Assembly (NCBI RefSeq): GCF_047126315.1
Contig: NZ_CP138953.1
Location: 3,906,001-3,970,000, forward strand
Origin: Shimia sp022448905
GTDB taxonomy: Bacteria; Pseudomonadota; Alphaproteobacteria; Rhodobacterales; Rhodobacteraceae
DNA length: 64,000 nucleotides
Reading direction: 5' to 3'
Shown here: positions 42,932 through 51,194 of the stretch, one piece after another
Layout of the letters: every line of letters begins with the position of its first letter
Numbering within the stretch: position 1 is the first letter of the stretch
Notes under the pieces: generated by a model
Databases searched by the model: none
What the model was told of the DNA's origin: nothing
What the model saw: the letters and a program-made list of their open reading frames with translations, nothing else
Program-made: the position numbers and the translations under genes

Positions 42932-44065
42932 TTAGACGGGCTCAGCGACCTTCAGCGAAGCGCCCTCGGCCATGGCTCCAAGCTTTGCATAAGCAATCTC
43001 GGGGTCTACCGCGCCGTACCCTGCAAAGGTTCCAAACCCGCAGTCGCTACAAGCAATTACACGATCTTCGCCAACGATATCAGTGAAACGGGCCAACCGA
43101 TCCGCGACAAGCTCGGGGTGCTCGACGAAGTTAGTCGTCGTGTCGATAACACCTGGCAGCAGAACTTTGTCTTCCGGTATCTCGTCCTTGCGGGCGCGGA
43201 AAACCTTCCACTCGTGACCATGGCGCGGATTGGCATTCTCAAATGAGAGATACTTGGCGTCGATGGACATCAACGTGCTGAACACTTTGTCCATCGCAAG
43301 GTCCAACACATGCGGGCCTTCATAGTTCCCCCAACAGGCGTGTACGCGGACCTTTTCGCGTGGGACATCGCGCAACGCATGGTTCATCACCTCGACGTTC
43401 ACCTTGGCAATCTTGATGAATTCATCATCGGAGAGCTCCGAGAAGAGCATCTGCCTGGAGAGAGCTAGGTCTGGGCAATCTAGTTGGACATCCAATCCTG
43501 CGGCCACAATCGTTTCGTATTCGGCCTTCAAGGCGTCGGCCAACGCTTCAAGATACGCCTCGCGAGACGGGTAATGTTGGTTGGGCAAAAACAATGCGAC
43601 CACGCCAGGAGAAGCCGCATTCATGAACCCACGCTTAACGCCATGTTTCTCCATGGCAGCCTTGAGGTTTGCGATGTCCTTATTTAGGTCGTCATGCCCC
43701 ATAGACATGATCTCACCTGTGCATTGCGGGCGAGAATAGGTGGCCGTACCACCGCTCTTTGAAAGCCGTTCCATATAGCTGGGGAAGAGCTTGAGATCTG
43801 CGGGCGCATTGCGCGGGCTGTCCCCGGAAAACCCTGTGTAACGATCTTTGACGTAGGTTGAGTACGAGATCTTCGAAGCTTCGCCGTCACTGACAATGTC
43901 GACGCCAGCCTCGACTTGGCGGCGCACGTTTTCATCGACCGCCTTGGTCATCGTCGCATCAAACTGCGCTTGGTCGTATGTTTCTCCGCGCTCTCTAGCG
44001 AACAAGAAATCCACGACTTCTTGAGTTCGTGGAAGTGACCCGACGTGCGTGGTGAGAAGTGGCAT
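42932..44065 (-). CDS. MetE C-terminal-domain-like methyltransferase
   Basis: 377 residues, about half of full MetE: only the catalytic barrel is present. Zinc/homocysteine ligands are intact, in VHACWGNYEG (H, C), FENANPRHG (E) and CSDCGFGTFAG (C). The start MPLLTTHVGSLPR is the typical short-MetE opening. Such core-MetE proteins methylate homocysteine or another thiol from a donor that need not be methyl-THF; some relatives act on coenzyme-M-like thiols. A third homocysteine-type methyltransferase in the window, none requiring B12. Confidence 0.82.
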   Translation of the reverse strand: MPLLTTHVGSLPRTQEVVDFLFARERGETYDQAQFDATMTKAVDENVRRQVEAGVDIVSDGEASKISYSTYVKDRYTGFSGDSPRNAPADLKLFPSYMERLSKSGGTATYSRPQCTGEIMSMGHDDLNKDIANLKAAMEKHGVKRGFMNAASPGVVALFLPNQHYPSREAYLEALADALKAEYETIVAAGLDVQLDCPDLALSRQMLFSELSDDEFIKIAKVNVEVMNHALRDVPREKVRVHACWGNYEGPHVLDLAMDKVFSTLMSIDAKYLSFENANPRHGHEWKVFRARKDEIPEDKVLLPGVIDTTTNFVEHPELVADRLARFTDIVGEDRVIACSDCGFGTFAGYGAVDPEIAYAKLGAMAEGASLKVAEPV

Positions 44066-44835
44066 AGATTTGGTGCTTCCTTTTTACTTGAATTGGGCAA
44101 AGCGAATGACTGATACAGCCTCGAGCTTGGTCTGATTATTTCAATACGTAGATCGCTTTGCAAAGCACAATCGGTGAATTCTTTGAAGGCGTGTTTAGCA
44201 TAGCAGTAAGAAAGGTGCTACAAGCGCATACGGACGCTGCGCGAGCGAAGGGCTAAAGTGCAAGGTCGGGTTTGTCCCGCGTTGCATACCTTTGAGCAAC
44301 GCGCAGCCAACTTCCGGAATCTGCCCACCTTTGGGTTTGGACTGGAACCAGCAACGATGCGGATCACGTCTGCTTCGGGCTGGGAGCGGGCATCCGGCAG
44401 TTTCATCTCTAATCACTGACCAAGAGGTCCACCTCGGCCAGGCGCCGACGGCAGCATTGCGCAGGAAGCTGACTTTGCAAAGTTCGCCTTTCGGCCCACT
44501 ACTGTCGCTAGCGGGAAGCCAAAACGCTGCATTGCAATTTTCCTAAAGCTGCCGTTGGCGCTCGGGTGCAGCATTTTGGCGAGTTATAGGTCGGCAGTGC
44601 GAGACAAAGCGGCCTAATGCAGCTGCGGCTATTGCTGGCGCAGCATTTCCTCGCACTCTCAGCAGGTGGTCCTCTGCATTGCTGCAATTGTCGTCAGACC
44701 GGCTATTCGCAGGCATGATTTCGAGCGGAGCCGTTACCGTACTTTCGCTGCAGCTGACACGGAAACCACAGACGCGGACAAAGTGAGTTTTCACTGCGCC
44801 CGCACCAATGCCCGGTTCCCGATTTTCAAATAAGT
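44066..44835. repeat. Gene-free gap with mosaic repeat copies
   Basis: Positions 44278-44382 nearly match 31924-32029, and 44298-44470 match 18598-18762 inverted. ACTTTGCAAAGT is at 44472-44483, and a related GCTTTGCAAAGC at 44154-44165 near the MetE-like promoter. No gene is supported; the several short frames are repeat shadows. Confidence 0.75.
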
Positions 44836-45519
44836 TCAATCAACAGAAAATAGTTTCTCAAATTCTTTGGTTCCATTTGCCGAGAACGAAACCACGCGCG
44901 TTTTCTGATCGCGTCTGGCCCACGACAGATCTTCAAACCGGCTAAGGAACGCGCGGCCAAGACTCCCCGCTAGATGTGACCTGCGCTCACTCCAATCCAA
45001 ACATTCTCGGCAAAGAGGTGATTTGCTTTTGCGTAAATCCGCCAGATCAATTCCGAGGTCTGTCACAAAAGCTTGGCCGGAACGTGTTAGCTTTAGATCG
45101 TCCCCGTCGAGGATCAGATGGTCCTGCGCGATCAGGCTGTCGAACATCTGCGTGCCCATATCACCCGCAAGATGATTGTAGCAGACGCGTGCCCGCCGCA
45201 ACTCAGCATCTTTCGGTCCGGTGCGCTTGCGCAGATGTCCTGATCCTGCGGCCAAACCCATCAAACCTTCCAGAACATGCGCAACTTCGTCGTTGGCGAG
45301 AGAAAAATACTTGTGCCGCCCCTGTTTACGAGGTCGCAGCAGACCGCCTCCATCGAGCTTCGACAGATGGGAGCTGGCTGTCTGAATGGTGACGCCCGCT
45401 TCCTCTGCCAATTCGCTCACGGTCAGGGCCTTCCCGCTCATCAGCGCGGTTAGCATGTTGGCACGGGCAGGATCACCGATCAGAGCGGCGACATGAGCGA
45501 TATCAGGACCTTCTTTCAT
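44836..45519 (-). CDS. ArsR-family regulator with C-terminal extension
   Basis: 227 residues. Winged HTH of ArsR/SmtB type (ALIGDPARANMLTALMSGKA, VTIQTASSHLSKLDGGGLL). The long C-terminal part with CRECLDWSERRSHLAGSLGR is a common extension in alphaproteobacterial ArsR proteins; its cysteines may sense a metal or reactive compound. It is divergent from NIPSNAP-ABM-LysE genes, with a TTCGA..TCGAA palindrome between, so it probably represses them. Confidence 0.85.
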   Translation of the reverse strand: MKEGPDIAHVAALIGDPARANMLTALMSGKALTVSELAEEAGVTIQTASSHLSKLDGGGLLRPRKQGRHKYFSLANDEVAHVLEGLMGLAAGSGHLRKRTGPKDAELRRARVCYNHLAGDMGTQMFDSLIAQDHLILDGDDLKLTRSGQAFVTDLGIDLADLRKSKSPLCRECLDWSERRSHLAGSLGRAFLSRFEDLSWARRDQKTRVVSFSANGTKEFEKLFSVD

Positions 45520-45521
45520 AG

Positions 45522-45537
45522 TTCGACCATAATCGAA
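45522..45537. promoter_or_regulatory. Operator candidate for the ArsR-type regulator
   Basis: TTCGACCATAATCGAA, a 16-bp site with 5-bp inverted arms, lies 2 bp before the arsR-type start and 57 bp before the divergent NIPSNAP gene. The place fits repression in both directions; the binder is inferred. Confidence 0.5.
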
Positions 45538-45593
45538 GCATCTCTTTGCTGCAATCCAGTAGACCGTAGAAAACGTACCGAGAGGATTCCACC

Positions 45594-45917
45594 ATGTTGA
45601 CCTGTATCATTCGCTACCAAATCGACCCTACCAAGAAGGCACAGTTTGAAGAATATTCCCGCAATTGGGGCGAAGCGATCCCGCGATGTGGCGCGGACCT
45701 GATCGGCTATTACGCCCCCCATGAAGGGTCATCGACGCTGGCTTACGGCATCTACAATGTGGAAAGCCTTGCCGACTATGAAGCCTATCGGGCGCGCCTA
45801 TCTGCGGATCCGTTGGGCCGCGAGAACTACGAGTTCGCCCAGAAAGAGAAGTTTCTGCTCCGCGAGGATCGGACATGGCTCAAGCTCGCGTCAGCCCCGC
45901 ATGGACGTGGCGCATGA
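45594..45917 (+). CDS. NIPSNAP-family protein
   Basis: 107 residues, dimeric alpha-beta barrel fold. MLTCIIRYQIDPTKKAQFEE and GYYAPHEGSSTLAYGIYNVE match NIPSNAP proteins. Biochemical role unclear; these often pair with monooxygenase-like ABM proteins and ArsR regulators. The stop overlaps the next ATG (ATGA), so co-translated. Confidence 0.85.
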   Translation: MLTCIIRYQIDPTKKAQFEEYSRNWGEAIPRCGADLIGYYAPHEGSSTLAYGIYNVESLADYEAYRARLSADPLGRENYEFAQKEKFLLREDRTWLKLASAPHGRGA

Positions 45918-46258
45918 TCGCGGTGATTTTCGAAGTCGAACCAGCCGAGGGGTGCAAGGGTGATTATCTCGACATCGCCGCCGAGATGAGACCGTTGTTG
46001 AATGAGATCGAGGGGTTCATCTCGGTCGAGAGATTTCAGAGCTTTACCGATCCGCGCAAGGTGCTTTCCCTGTCGTTTTTCGAAGACGAGGACGCAATCG
46101 CACGCTGGCGCACTCTGAGCGCGCATCGCGAGGCGCAGACGAAGGGGCGAAGCGGCGTATTCAACGATTATCGGCTGCGCATCGCACGCGTCATCCGCGA
46201 TTACGGCATGTTTGATCGCGCGCAATCCCCAGAGGACAGCCAAAAGGCCCACTCATGA
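45914..46258 (+). CDS. Antibiotic-biosynthesis-monooxygenase-like (ABM) protein
   Basis: 114 residues from MIAVIFEVEPAEG. ferredoxin-like ABM fold: LNEIEGFISVERFQSFTDPR and LSLSFFEDEDAIARWRTL are the characteristic strand-helix segments. May degrade or modify a small aromatic or quinone-like compound. Overlaps both neighbours by 4 bp. Confidence 0.85.
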   Translation: MIAVIFEVEPAEGCKGDYLDIAAEMRPLLNEIEGFISVERFQSFTDPRKVLSLSFFEDEDAIARWRTLSAHREAQTKGRSGVFNDYRLRIARVIRDYGMFDRAQSPEDSQKAHS

Positions 46259-46872
46259 TTTCACTTATTTTTACAGCATGGGCTGCCCTCGCCACGGCGG
46301 CGATCTCGCCTGGACCAAACCTCGTTGCCGTTGCATCGCGCGGTCTTGGTTCGGGCAGGAGCGCTGCATTGGTTGTTGCGGCGGGCTTAGCCTGCGGTGC
46401 GTTTCTATGGTCATTTCTAACAGCCGTAGGACTTGGAACTTTATTTGATGCTTATCCGGCCCTCCTGCACATCATGGGCCTATTCGGTGGAGCATACCTT
46501 CTGTGGCTTGGCTTCAAAGGATGGCGCGCTGCGCTAACCGGAAAAGGCGGACAGATCGCGCCCATCAAGGGGCGCGGGGTGTGGCACGACTTTTTACATG
46601 GTCTGACGGTCACATCTACCAACCCCAAGGTTGCTCTACTTTGGGCATCGCTTTCGACGCTCGTCGGGCCCGCAATCACCGACTGGACACTTCTTTTGAT
46701 GTTCACAACAGGATCGACAATCATCATCTTTGCAATCTATGGAACCTATGGCTGCTTGTTCTCCACAGGCCGCGCACGAGGCCTATATCAGCAATTCCAA
46801 AAGACCAGTGAAGCGCTCTTTGGCACTTTGTTCGGGGCACTTGGCATATTCATGATGAAAACAGCACTATAG
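46255..46872 (+). CDS. LysE/RhtB-family exporter
   Basis: 205 residues, six hydrophobic spans. ATAAISPGPNLVAVASRGLG near the N-terminus and LTVTSTNPKVALLWASL are family signatures. It exports amino acids or similar small metabolites. Last gene of the ArsR-controlled unit, start overlapping the ABM stop (ATGA). Substrate not readable. Confidence 0.88.
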   Translation: MISLIFTAWAALATAAISPGPNLVAVASRGLGSGRSAALVVAAGLACGAFLWSFLTAVGLGTLFDAYPALLHIMGLFGGAYLLWLGFKGWRAALTGKGGQIAPIKGRGVWHDFLHGLTVTSTNPKVALLWASLSTLVGPAITDWTLLLMFTTGSTIIIFAIYGTYGCLFSTGRARGLYQQFQKTSEALFGTLFGALGIFMMKTAL

Positions 46873-46910
46873 TAACCAGACCTTAGTGCGCGGTGCAGCA
46901 TCCGGCAAAA

Positions 46911-46963
46911 TGGGCTCATAGGCGCCGTTTGCTGCAAGACACTCTAATGGCTGCTTTGGGCCG
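46911..46963. repeat. 53-bp perfect inverted partner of 29672-29724
   Basis: Reads tgggctcataggcgccgttt onward and is the exact reverse complement of the copy 17 kb upstream. The surrounding gap to 47260 holds related debris (gcgactttgcaaaggg at 46993) and no gene. Confidence 0.85.
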
Positions 46964-47296
46964 GTCACGTCTTCGGGCCTGGCTGGCCGCTGCGACTTTG
47001 CAAAGGGCGCTATCTGCGCAAAACGGATACTCGGTGCGATCGAGCTGCAATCGCAGCGAAGTGGCGCTTCTTCCGCGACGCGGACTTTAACGGTCGTGCC
47101 AGTGCTGCATCGCGTGTGAAGGACGGCTTTGAGGAAGTCGCACCGCAGCGACAGTTGTACCAATGAACAGCAGGTCTGGGGCGAAAAGGCAGAAAGCGCT
47201 GCGATATATGGCAGTCTACGCACTTCCTGCCTTTTCCATCGAAGCTCTAGAAAGATCATGGACGCTCATTCTTATTAAGAATGGGCGGAATCCCTA

Positions 47297-47467
47297 TTAG
47301 GATTCATGCGGCAATGGACTGAGAATATGCAGCTTGTAGTTTGGATGAAGTGCTACCTTGTGCTTGGCTCTATTTGCGAGGGAAGCGATTGTCCGCTTCA
47401 AGCCAGCCACAACATAACTCCCGACACAATTAAACTCAACGTGGTATGAAATGTGGTATTTCGCCAT
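47297..47467 (-). CDS. Doubtful small hypothetical protein
   Basis: 56 residues from MAKYHISYHVEFNCVG (67 from the upstream Met). Composition is protein-like but the ribosome site (AAAAGAAATAG) is weak and no family is recognised. It occupies part of the gap before the integrase; the rest, 47500-47683, is AT-rich and carries cttcgtctccgcca at 47521, which resembles a tRNA-Ser 3' end. Confidence 0.25.
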   Translation of the reverse strand: MAKYHISYHVEFNCVGSYVVAGLKRTIASLANRAKHKVALHPNYKLHILSPLPHES

Positions 47468-47683
47468 AACTATTTCTTTTAGTGACACAATAACAAACAC
47501 TTAACGGAATTGTAAATCAGCCTTCGTCTCCGCCATTACCCATCATTCCGGCCTAGCGGCAACCCGCTGTTTTTTCAAAGAATCTATCTATACACTCAAG
47601 ACTACGCCAACCTTGAGATCTATTTTGCTATACAAATCGCTGTACATTCTACTTTACATCGACTGATCAGTGGCGAGGTGACA

Positions 47684-48955
47684 ATGGCGATTAAACGCCG
47701 AGGTAAGAAGTTATCCCTCTATAGGAGGGTTCCCAAAAGGTATGAATTGGTCGAACCACGCAGGTTCATCTGGCAGTCATTGCACACGGACAGCATGTCC
47801 GAGGCTGAGGTGAAGGCAGGTCCCGCGTGGGAGCAGCTTTTGGCCGGGTGGGAGGCCAAGCTAGCCGGTGACACCTCTGATGCCGAGCAGCGCTTTGGAG
47901 CGGCTCGAGAACTCGCAGAGGCGCGCAGCTTCCGCTACATGCGCGTAGACAGGGTCGCCAAACTACCTACTGACGAGCTTCTGGATCGGATCGACGCCAT
48001 TCCGGCGGGCAAGGGTAAGCCAGATCTCCGGGAGGCAGCTGCGCTGCTCGGAGGCGCCAAGGAGCCCGCGATCAATATTACACGCGCTCTAGAGCTCTAC
48101 TGGGACCTGGCCCGACAGAAGACCTTGGGTAAGAGCGATGACCAGGTCCGCAAGTGGCAGAACCCTCGAAAGAAGGCCATTAAGACCTTCGTCACTGTCG
48201 TGGGCGACAAGCCCATATCCGAGATCACTGGCGATGATATGCTTGATTTCCGCACTTGGTGGCTAGACAGGATCGAAAACGAAGGCCTTTCTCCTGGCAG
48301 CGCCAACAAAGACCTCATTCATCTCGGCGACGTTCTGAAGACCGTAAACAAGATGAAGCGTTTGAACCTAATTCTCCCTCTGTCTGATCTTAGTTTTAAA
48401 GAGGGAGAAGCCGAGCCTCGACCGCCGTTTTCGGACGCCTGGATAAAGGAAAAAATCTTGGAGGCCGGAGCCCTGGACGGGCTGAACGAGGACGCACGCT
48501 GCATCCTGCTGGCCATGATAAACACAGGCGCCCGACCCAGCGAGCTAGCAGCCTTAACAGCCCCTCAGATAAGCTTAGACGGTAACGTGCCGCACATTTC
48601 CATCGAGCCGGCGGTGCGCCAGCTCAAGACCGCCAACGCTCGGCGCGTGATACCGCTCTGTGGCATCAGCCTAGAAGCAATGCGCGCGCGTCCGGACGGC
48701 TTCACACGCTACAGGGACAGCTCCGCCAGCCTGTCGGCGACCGTGAACAAGTTCCTGCGCGAGAACGGCCTGATGGAGACACCAAAGCATACGCTCTATG
48801 GACTGAGGCACAGCTTCGAGGACCGCATGTTGGCGGCAGGAGTTGATGAGCGCATCCGACGTGATCTCATGGGGCACGCGCTCGATCGCGAAAGATATGG
48901 CAAAGGGGCGAGCCTAGCGCACCTGCTCCGGCTCATTCAGGCGACCGCTTTGTAG
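47684..48955 (+). CDS. Tyrosine recombinase/integrase
   Basis: 423 residues from the ATG preceded by GAGG; a GTG two codons upstream is an alternative. C-terminal catalytic domain: Arg in NTGARPSELAAL, HxxR in LYGLRHSFEDRML, and the H/W-to-H variant in DLMGHALDRERYGKG; the terminal Tyr nucleophile is in ERYGKG. N-terminal arm-binding and SAM-like core domains precede it. Resembles integrases of genomic islands or prophages. Short hypothetical genes follow, and no full element is evident. Confidence 0.88.
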   Translation: MAIKRRGKKLSLYRRVPKRYELVEPRRFIWQSLHTDSMSEAEVKAGPAWEQLLAGWEAKLAGDTSDAEQRFGAARELAEARSFRYMRVDRVAKLPTDELLDRIDAIPAGKGKPDLREAAALLGGAKEPAINITRALELYWDLARQKTLGKSDDQVRKWQNPRKKAIKTFVTVVGDKPISEITGDDMLDFRTWWLDRIENEGLSPGSANKDLIHLGDVLKTVNKMKRLNLILPLSDLSFKEGEAEPRPPFSDAWIKEKILEAGALDGLNEDARCILLAMINTGARPSELAALTAPQISLDGNVPHISIEPAVRQLKTANARRVIPLCGISLEAMRARPDGFTRYRDSSASLSATVNKFLRENGLMETPKHTLYGLRHSFEDRMLAAGVDERIRRDLMGHALDRERYGKGASLAHLLRLIQATAL

Positions 48956-49119
48956 CGTTCGGCGATGGCCTTGGCCCTCTGGATTGCGTCATCCCGTTTT
49001 TCGAAAAAGGAAATTTCGCGTTCGATCCGCTCGAAGACCGGCAGGTAAACCGGGTCCTCGATAACCAAGGCAGCCGTTTTGCTGTATGCGGCTTTCAGTT
49101 TCTCCAGATCAACGCTCAT
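48937..49119 (-). CDS. Small hypothetical protein, 60 aa
   Basis: MSVDLEKLKAAYSKTAALVI continues into an amphipathic helical chain (FERIEREISFFEKRDDAIQR). Compact, charged and well formed, convergent with the integrase (19-bp overlap). No family recognised; probably part of the integrated element. Confidence 0.5.
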   Translation of the reverse strand: MSVDLEKLKAAYSKTAALVIEDPVYLPVFERIEREISFFEKRDDAIQRAKAIAERYKAVA

Positions 49120-49352
49120 GCTTCTGCTATAGCAACGAGCCGACGGGATGCAGAAAACTCCGGAAAATTTCTCGACTTGTTTCGGTTGTGTCACACCCCT
49201 TCGATGCACGGGCGGCAGGGCAGCGTTTGCGTGCAATACCTAGTCTTGATCATTCCCAAATTATTAAAACGCTCCCGCCACACATCCCCATCCATGCCCT
49301 CGCTACAATGAACATGTGCAGCATGTGCTGCGTTACTTTTGAGAAAATAGCG

Positions 49353-49754
49353 ATGACAAAGAAACCCCACGAAAACACTCAGATGGCAAAGTATGTTGAG
49401 CGCCGAGTTCTTGAACTGAAACCAACTAAGAGCCAAGCCAAGATCGCCGAAGAAGCCGGATACACGAATCCTAACATGATTACTATGATCAAGCTGGGCA
49501 GCACGAAAGTTGCCTTGGATAGAGTGCCTTCCCTTGCTATTGCCCTGGACTGCGATCCGGCATTTTTGATGTGCCTTGCACTAGAACAAGCCATCGGCAA
49601 AACGGCGGCTGAAGCTGTACTTGAAATCTTCGGCGAGCCGGTCACTTCGAATGAAATGGGATGGCTAAAGGCGATACGAGATGCGTCGAAAAACAGCGAC
49701 CCGCGAATAACCAGAAGATCCCACGCAACACTTCGAGCGATATTTGGGAGGTAG
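49353..49754 (+). CDS. HTH-like small regulator
   Basis: 133 residues from MTKKPHENTQM, with GAGAAAATAG upstream. Residues 20-65 (LKPTKSQAKIAEEAGYTNPN ... KLGSTKVALDRVPSLAIALD) look like an XRE-type helix-turn-helix in which a unit of target recognition is followed by a regulator core. The rest is helical. Likely a phage- or island-type repressor near the integrase. Confidence 0.6.
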   Translation: MTKKPHENTQMAKYVERRVLELKPTKSQAKIAEEAGYTNPNMITMIKLGSTKVALDRVPSLAIALDCDPAFLMCLALEQAIGKTAAEAVLEIFGEPVTSNEMGWLKAIRDASKNSDPRITRRSHATLRAIFGR

Positions 49755-49759
49755 GTGGA

Positions 49760-49942
49760 ATGTGCGAGACGCAAAACGTTCTGACCCGCAACGAGCGTAC
49801 CTGGCTGCTCTTATCTCGGGAAATAAGTTGTCAAAGCGACCCTGTTCTCTCATTGCAAATTGTCCAACTCTTACGACAGCTTTGCAGGGAGCAATTAAGG
49901 AGGAACAGATGCTCTGGAGAAACGGCTTTCGTGTGTCATTGA
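49760..49942 (+). CDS. Possible small HTH-like protein, 60 aa
   Basis: Starts MCETQNVLTRNERTWLLL after AGGTAGGTGG; ends in an Arg/Cys-rich helix. Five bases after the regulator stop, so possibly coupled. An alternative overlapping frame (49909, preceded by AAGGAGG) gives only 37 residues. Evidence is thin. Confidence 0.35.
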   Translation: MCETQNVLTRNERTWLLLSREISCQSDPVLSLQIVQLLRQLCREQLRRNRCSGETAFVCH

Positions 49943-50244
49943 AGGTCACATCTGGCCCAACGTGGTATTTGAAGTATCGCTCAGCCAAAGCGGACACAAC
50001 AATCCTGCACCTTGGATGGTGAACGAGTATTCGCTGCGAACAGCTTGAAAGCCCGCTTTGGCATGAAAAGTCGCCCCTCGCTATCGACGCGAAATGACCG
50101 CATCTCCTGGGCGAAAAACCATTGTCGTGGTTTCACAATCATAGGGTTTCGGACGCTAAGCCGCTCTAAACTGATCGAAAGTCAATACCAGATACACTTC
50201 GTGTTGCCGGCTCCAAAAAACACATGTCAACTTAAATCTATATA
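49943..50244. other. Gene-free gap before the B12 riboswitch promoter
   Basis: No supported gene. The sequence shifts from moderate GC to AT-rich toward 50245, where a TTGACG promoter element begins. Short frames here have neither ribosome sites nor recognisable protein features. Confidence 0.5.
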
Positions 50245-50276
50245 TTGACGATGATCCCTTGGGGTACTCTATATAG
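50245..50276 (+). promoter_or_regulatory. Likely sigma70-type promoter of nrdHIEF
   Basis: TTGACG at 50245-50250 and TATATA at 50270-50275, spaced 19 bp, sit just before the cobalamin riboswitch. The transcript would begin near 50283 and include the riboswitch. The spacing is slightly long for sigma70. Confidence 0.5.
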
Positions 50277-50282
50277 TGTTGC

Positions 50283-50446
50283 TTCGGTTCCTTCGATTCT
50301 GGTCGAGGGCTAAGAGGGAAGCCGGTGAAAATCCGGCACTGCCCCCGCAACTGTTAGCGGTGAGCAAGGTTGATCACGCCACTGAAAGCTTGTCTTTCGG
50401 GAAGGCCAGCCAAGCATAGATCCGCAAGTCAGGAGACCTGCCGTCA
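50283..50446 (+). ncRNA. Cobalamin riboswitch upstream of nrdHIEF
   Basis: Contains the conserved core AAGCCGGTGAAAATCCGGCA followed by CTGCCCCCGCAAC (about 50320-50352) and the B12-box-type segment GCAAGTCAGGAGACCTGCCG (about 50424-50443). Adenosylcobalamin binding would turn the downstream class Ib reductase genes off, so they are made when the B12-dependent class II enzyme cannot work. The nrdH start is about 95 bp downstream. Confidence 0.92.
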
Positions 50447-50539
50447 GCGCAAAAAAAGACCACGAACGGAGGGTTCGGGGGCGTGCCACGGAAGTTGCCG
50501 GGCACTGCGTCCTCGACTTTGACAACAGAAAGAGGACAG

Positions 50540-50764
50540 ATGAGCATCATCGTTTATTCCAAACCCGCTTGCGTACAATGCACTGCCACCACCCGTGCGC
50601 TGGATGCAAAGGGCATCAGCTATGACGTGGTGGATTTGACCGACGACACCACCGCGCTGACCCGCGTGACTGAGATGGGCTATCGCCAAGCACCGGTAGT
50701 GGAAGCCAACGGAGAACATTGGTCTGGGTTTCGTCCGGACATGATTGCCCGCTTGGCCTCCTAA
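50540..50764 (+). CDS. nrdH: NrdH-type glutaredoxin
   Basis: 74 residues from MSIIVYSKPACVQCTATTRA after AGAGGACAG. The redox motif is CVQC, and the C-terminal GFRPDMIARLAS resembles NrdH. It reduces the class Ib ribonucleotide reductase using thioredoxin reductase. First gene of the riboswitch-controlled operon. Confidence 0.9.
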   Translation: MSIIVYSKPACVQCTATTRALDAKGISYDVVDLTDDTTALTRVTEMGYRQAPVVEANGEHWSGFRPDMIARLAS

Positions 50765-50765
50765 A

Positions 50766-51194
50766 GTGGCGGGCCGATCTCCGGCACTTGTCTATTTTTC
50801 GTCCGCTTCAGGCAACACGCATCGTTTTGTGACGCGGCTCGGTTGGGCTGCGTCACGTATCGCTGTGGAGCCGGATGCGCCGCTGCCAATGGTGGATGCG
50901 CCTTTTGTTTTGCTGTGTCCGACCTATGCGGATGGCCAGGGCCGAGGCGCGGTGCCCAAACAGGTGATCCGGTTTCTCAATGACCCGGCGCGGCGCAAGC
51001 ACATTTGCGGCGTGATCGGCACAGGCAATCGAAACTTCGGTGCGACCTACGCGCTTGCGGGCCGCATCATCTCTGAAAAATGCAACGTGCCGCTGCTCTA
51101 CACTTTGGAACTGGCAGGCACCGACACAGATATCGCCCGCGTGACAGACGGGCTGCAAAAATTGGGGGACAACCTATGCTCGACAGTGAGCTGA
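50766..51194 (+). CDS. nrdI: NrdI flavodoxin
   Basis: 142 residues from the GTG at 50766. YFSSASGNTHRFVTRLG is the FMN-phosphate loop of NrdI, and GVIGTGNRNFGATYALAG the second FMN loop. It supplies oxidant to assemble the dimanganese-tyrosyl cofactor in NrdF. Overlaps nrdE by 19 bp. Confidence 0.9.
   Translation: MAGRSPALVYFSSASGNTHRFVTRLGWAASRIAVEPDAPLPMVDAPFVLLCPTYADGQGRGAVPKQVIRFLNDPARRKHICGVIGTGNRNFGATYALAGRIISEKCNVPLLYTLELAGTDTDIARVTDGLQKLGDNLCSTVS

Noticed and set aside
49909..50022. 37-aa frame after a perfect AAGGAGG
   Set aside because: Strong ribosome site but very short, with no recognisable protein features, and overlaps another weak candidate.
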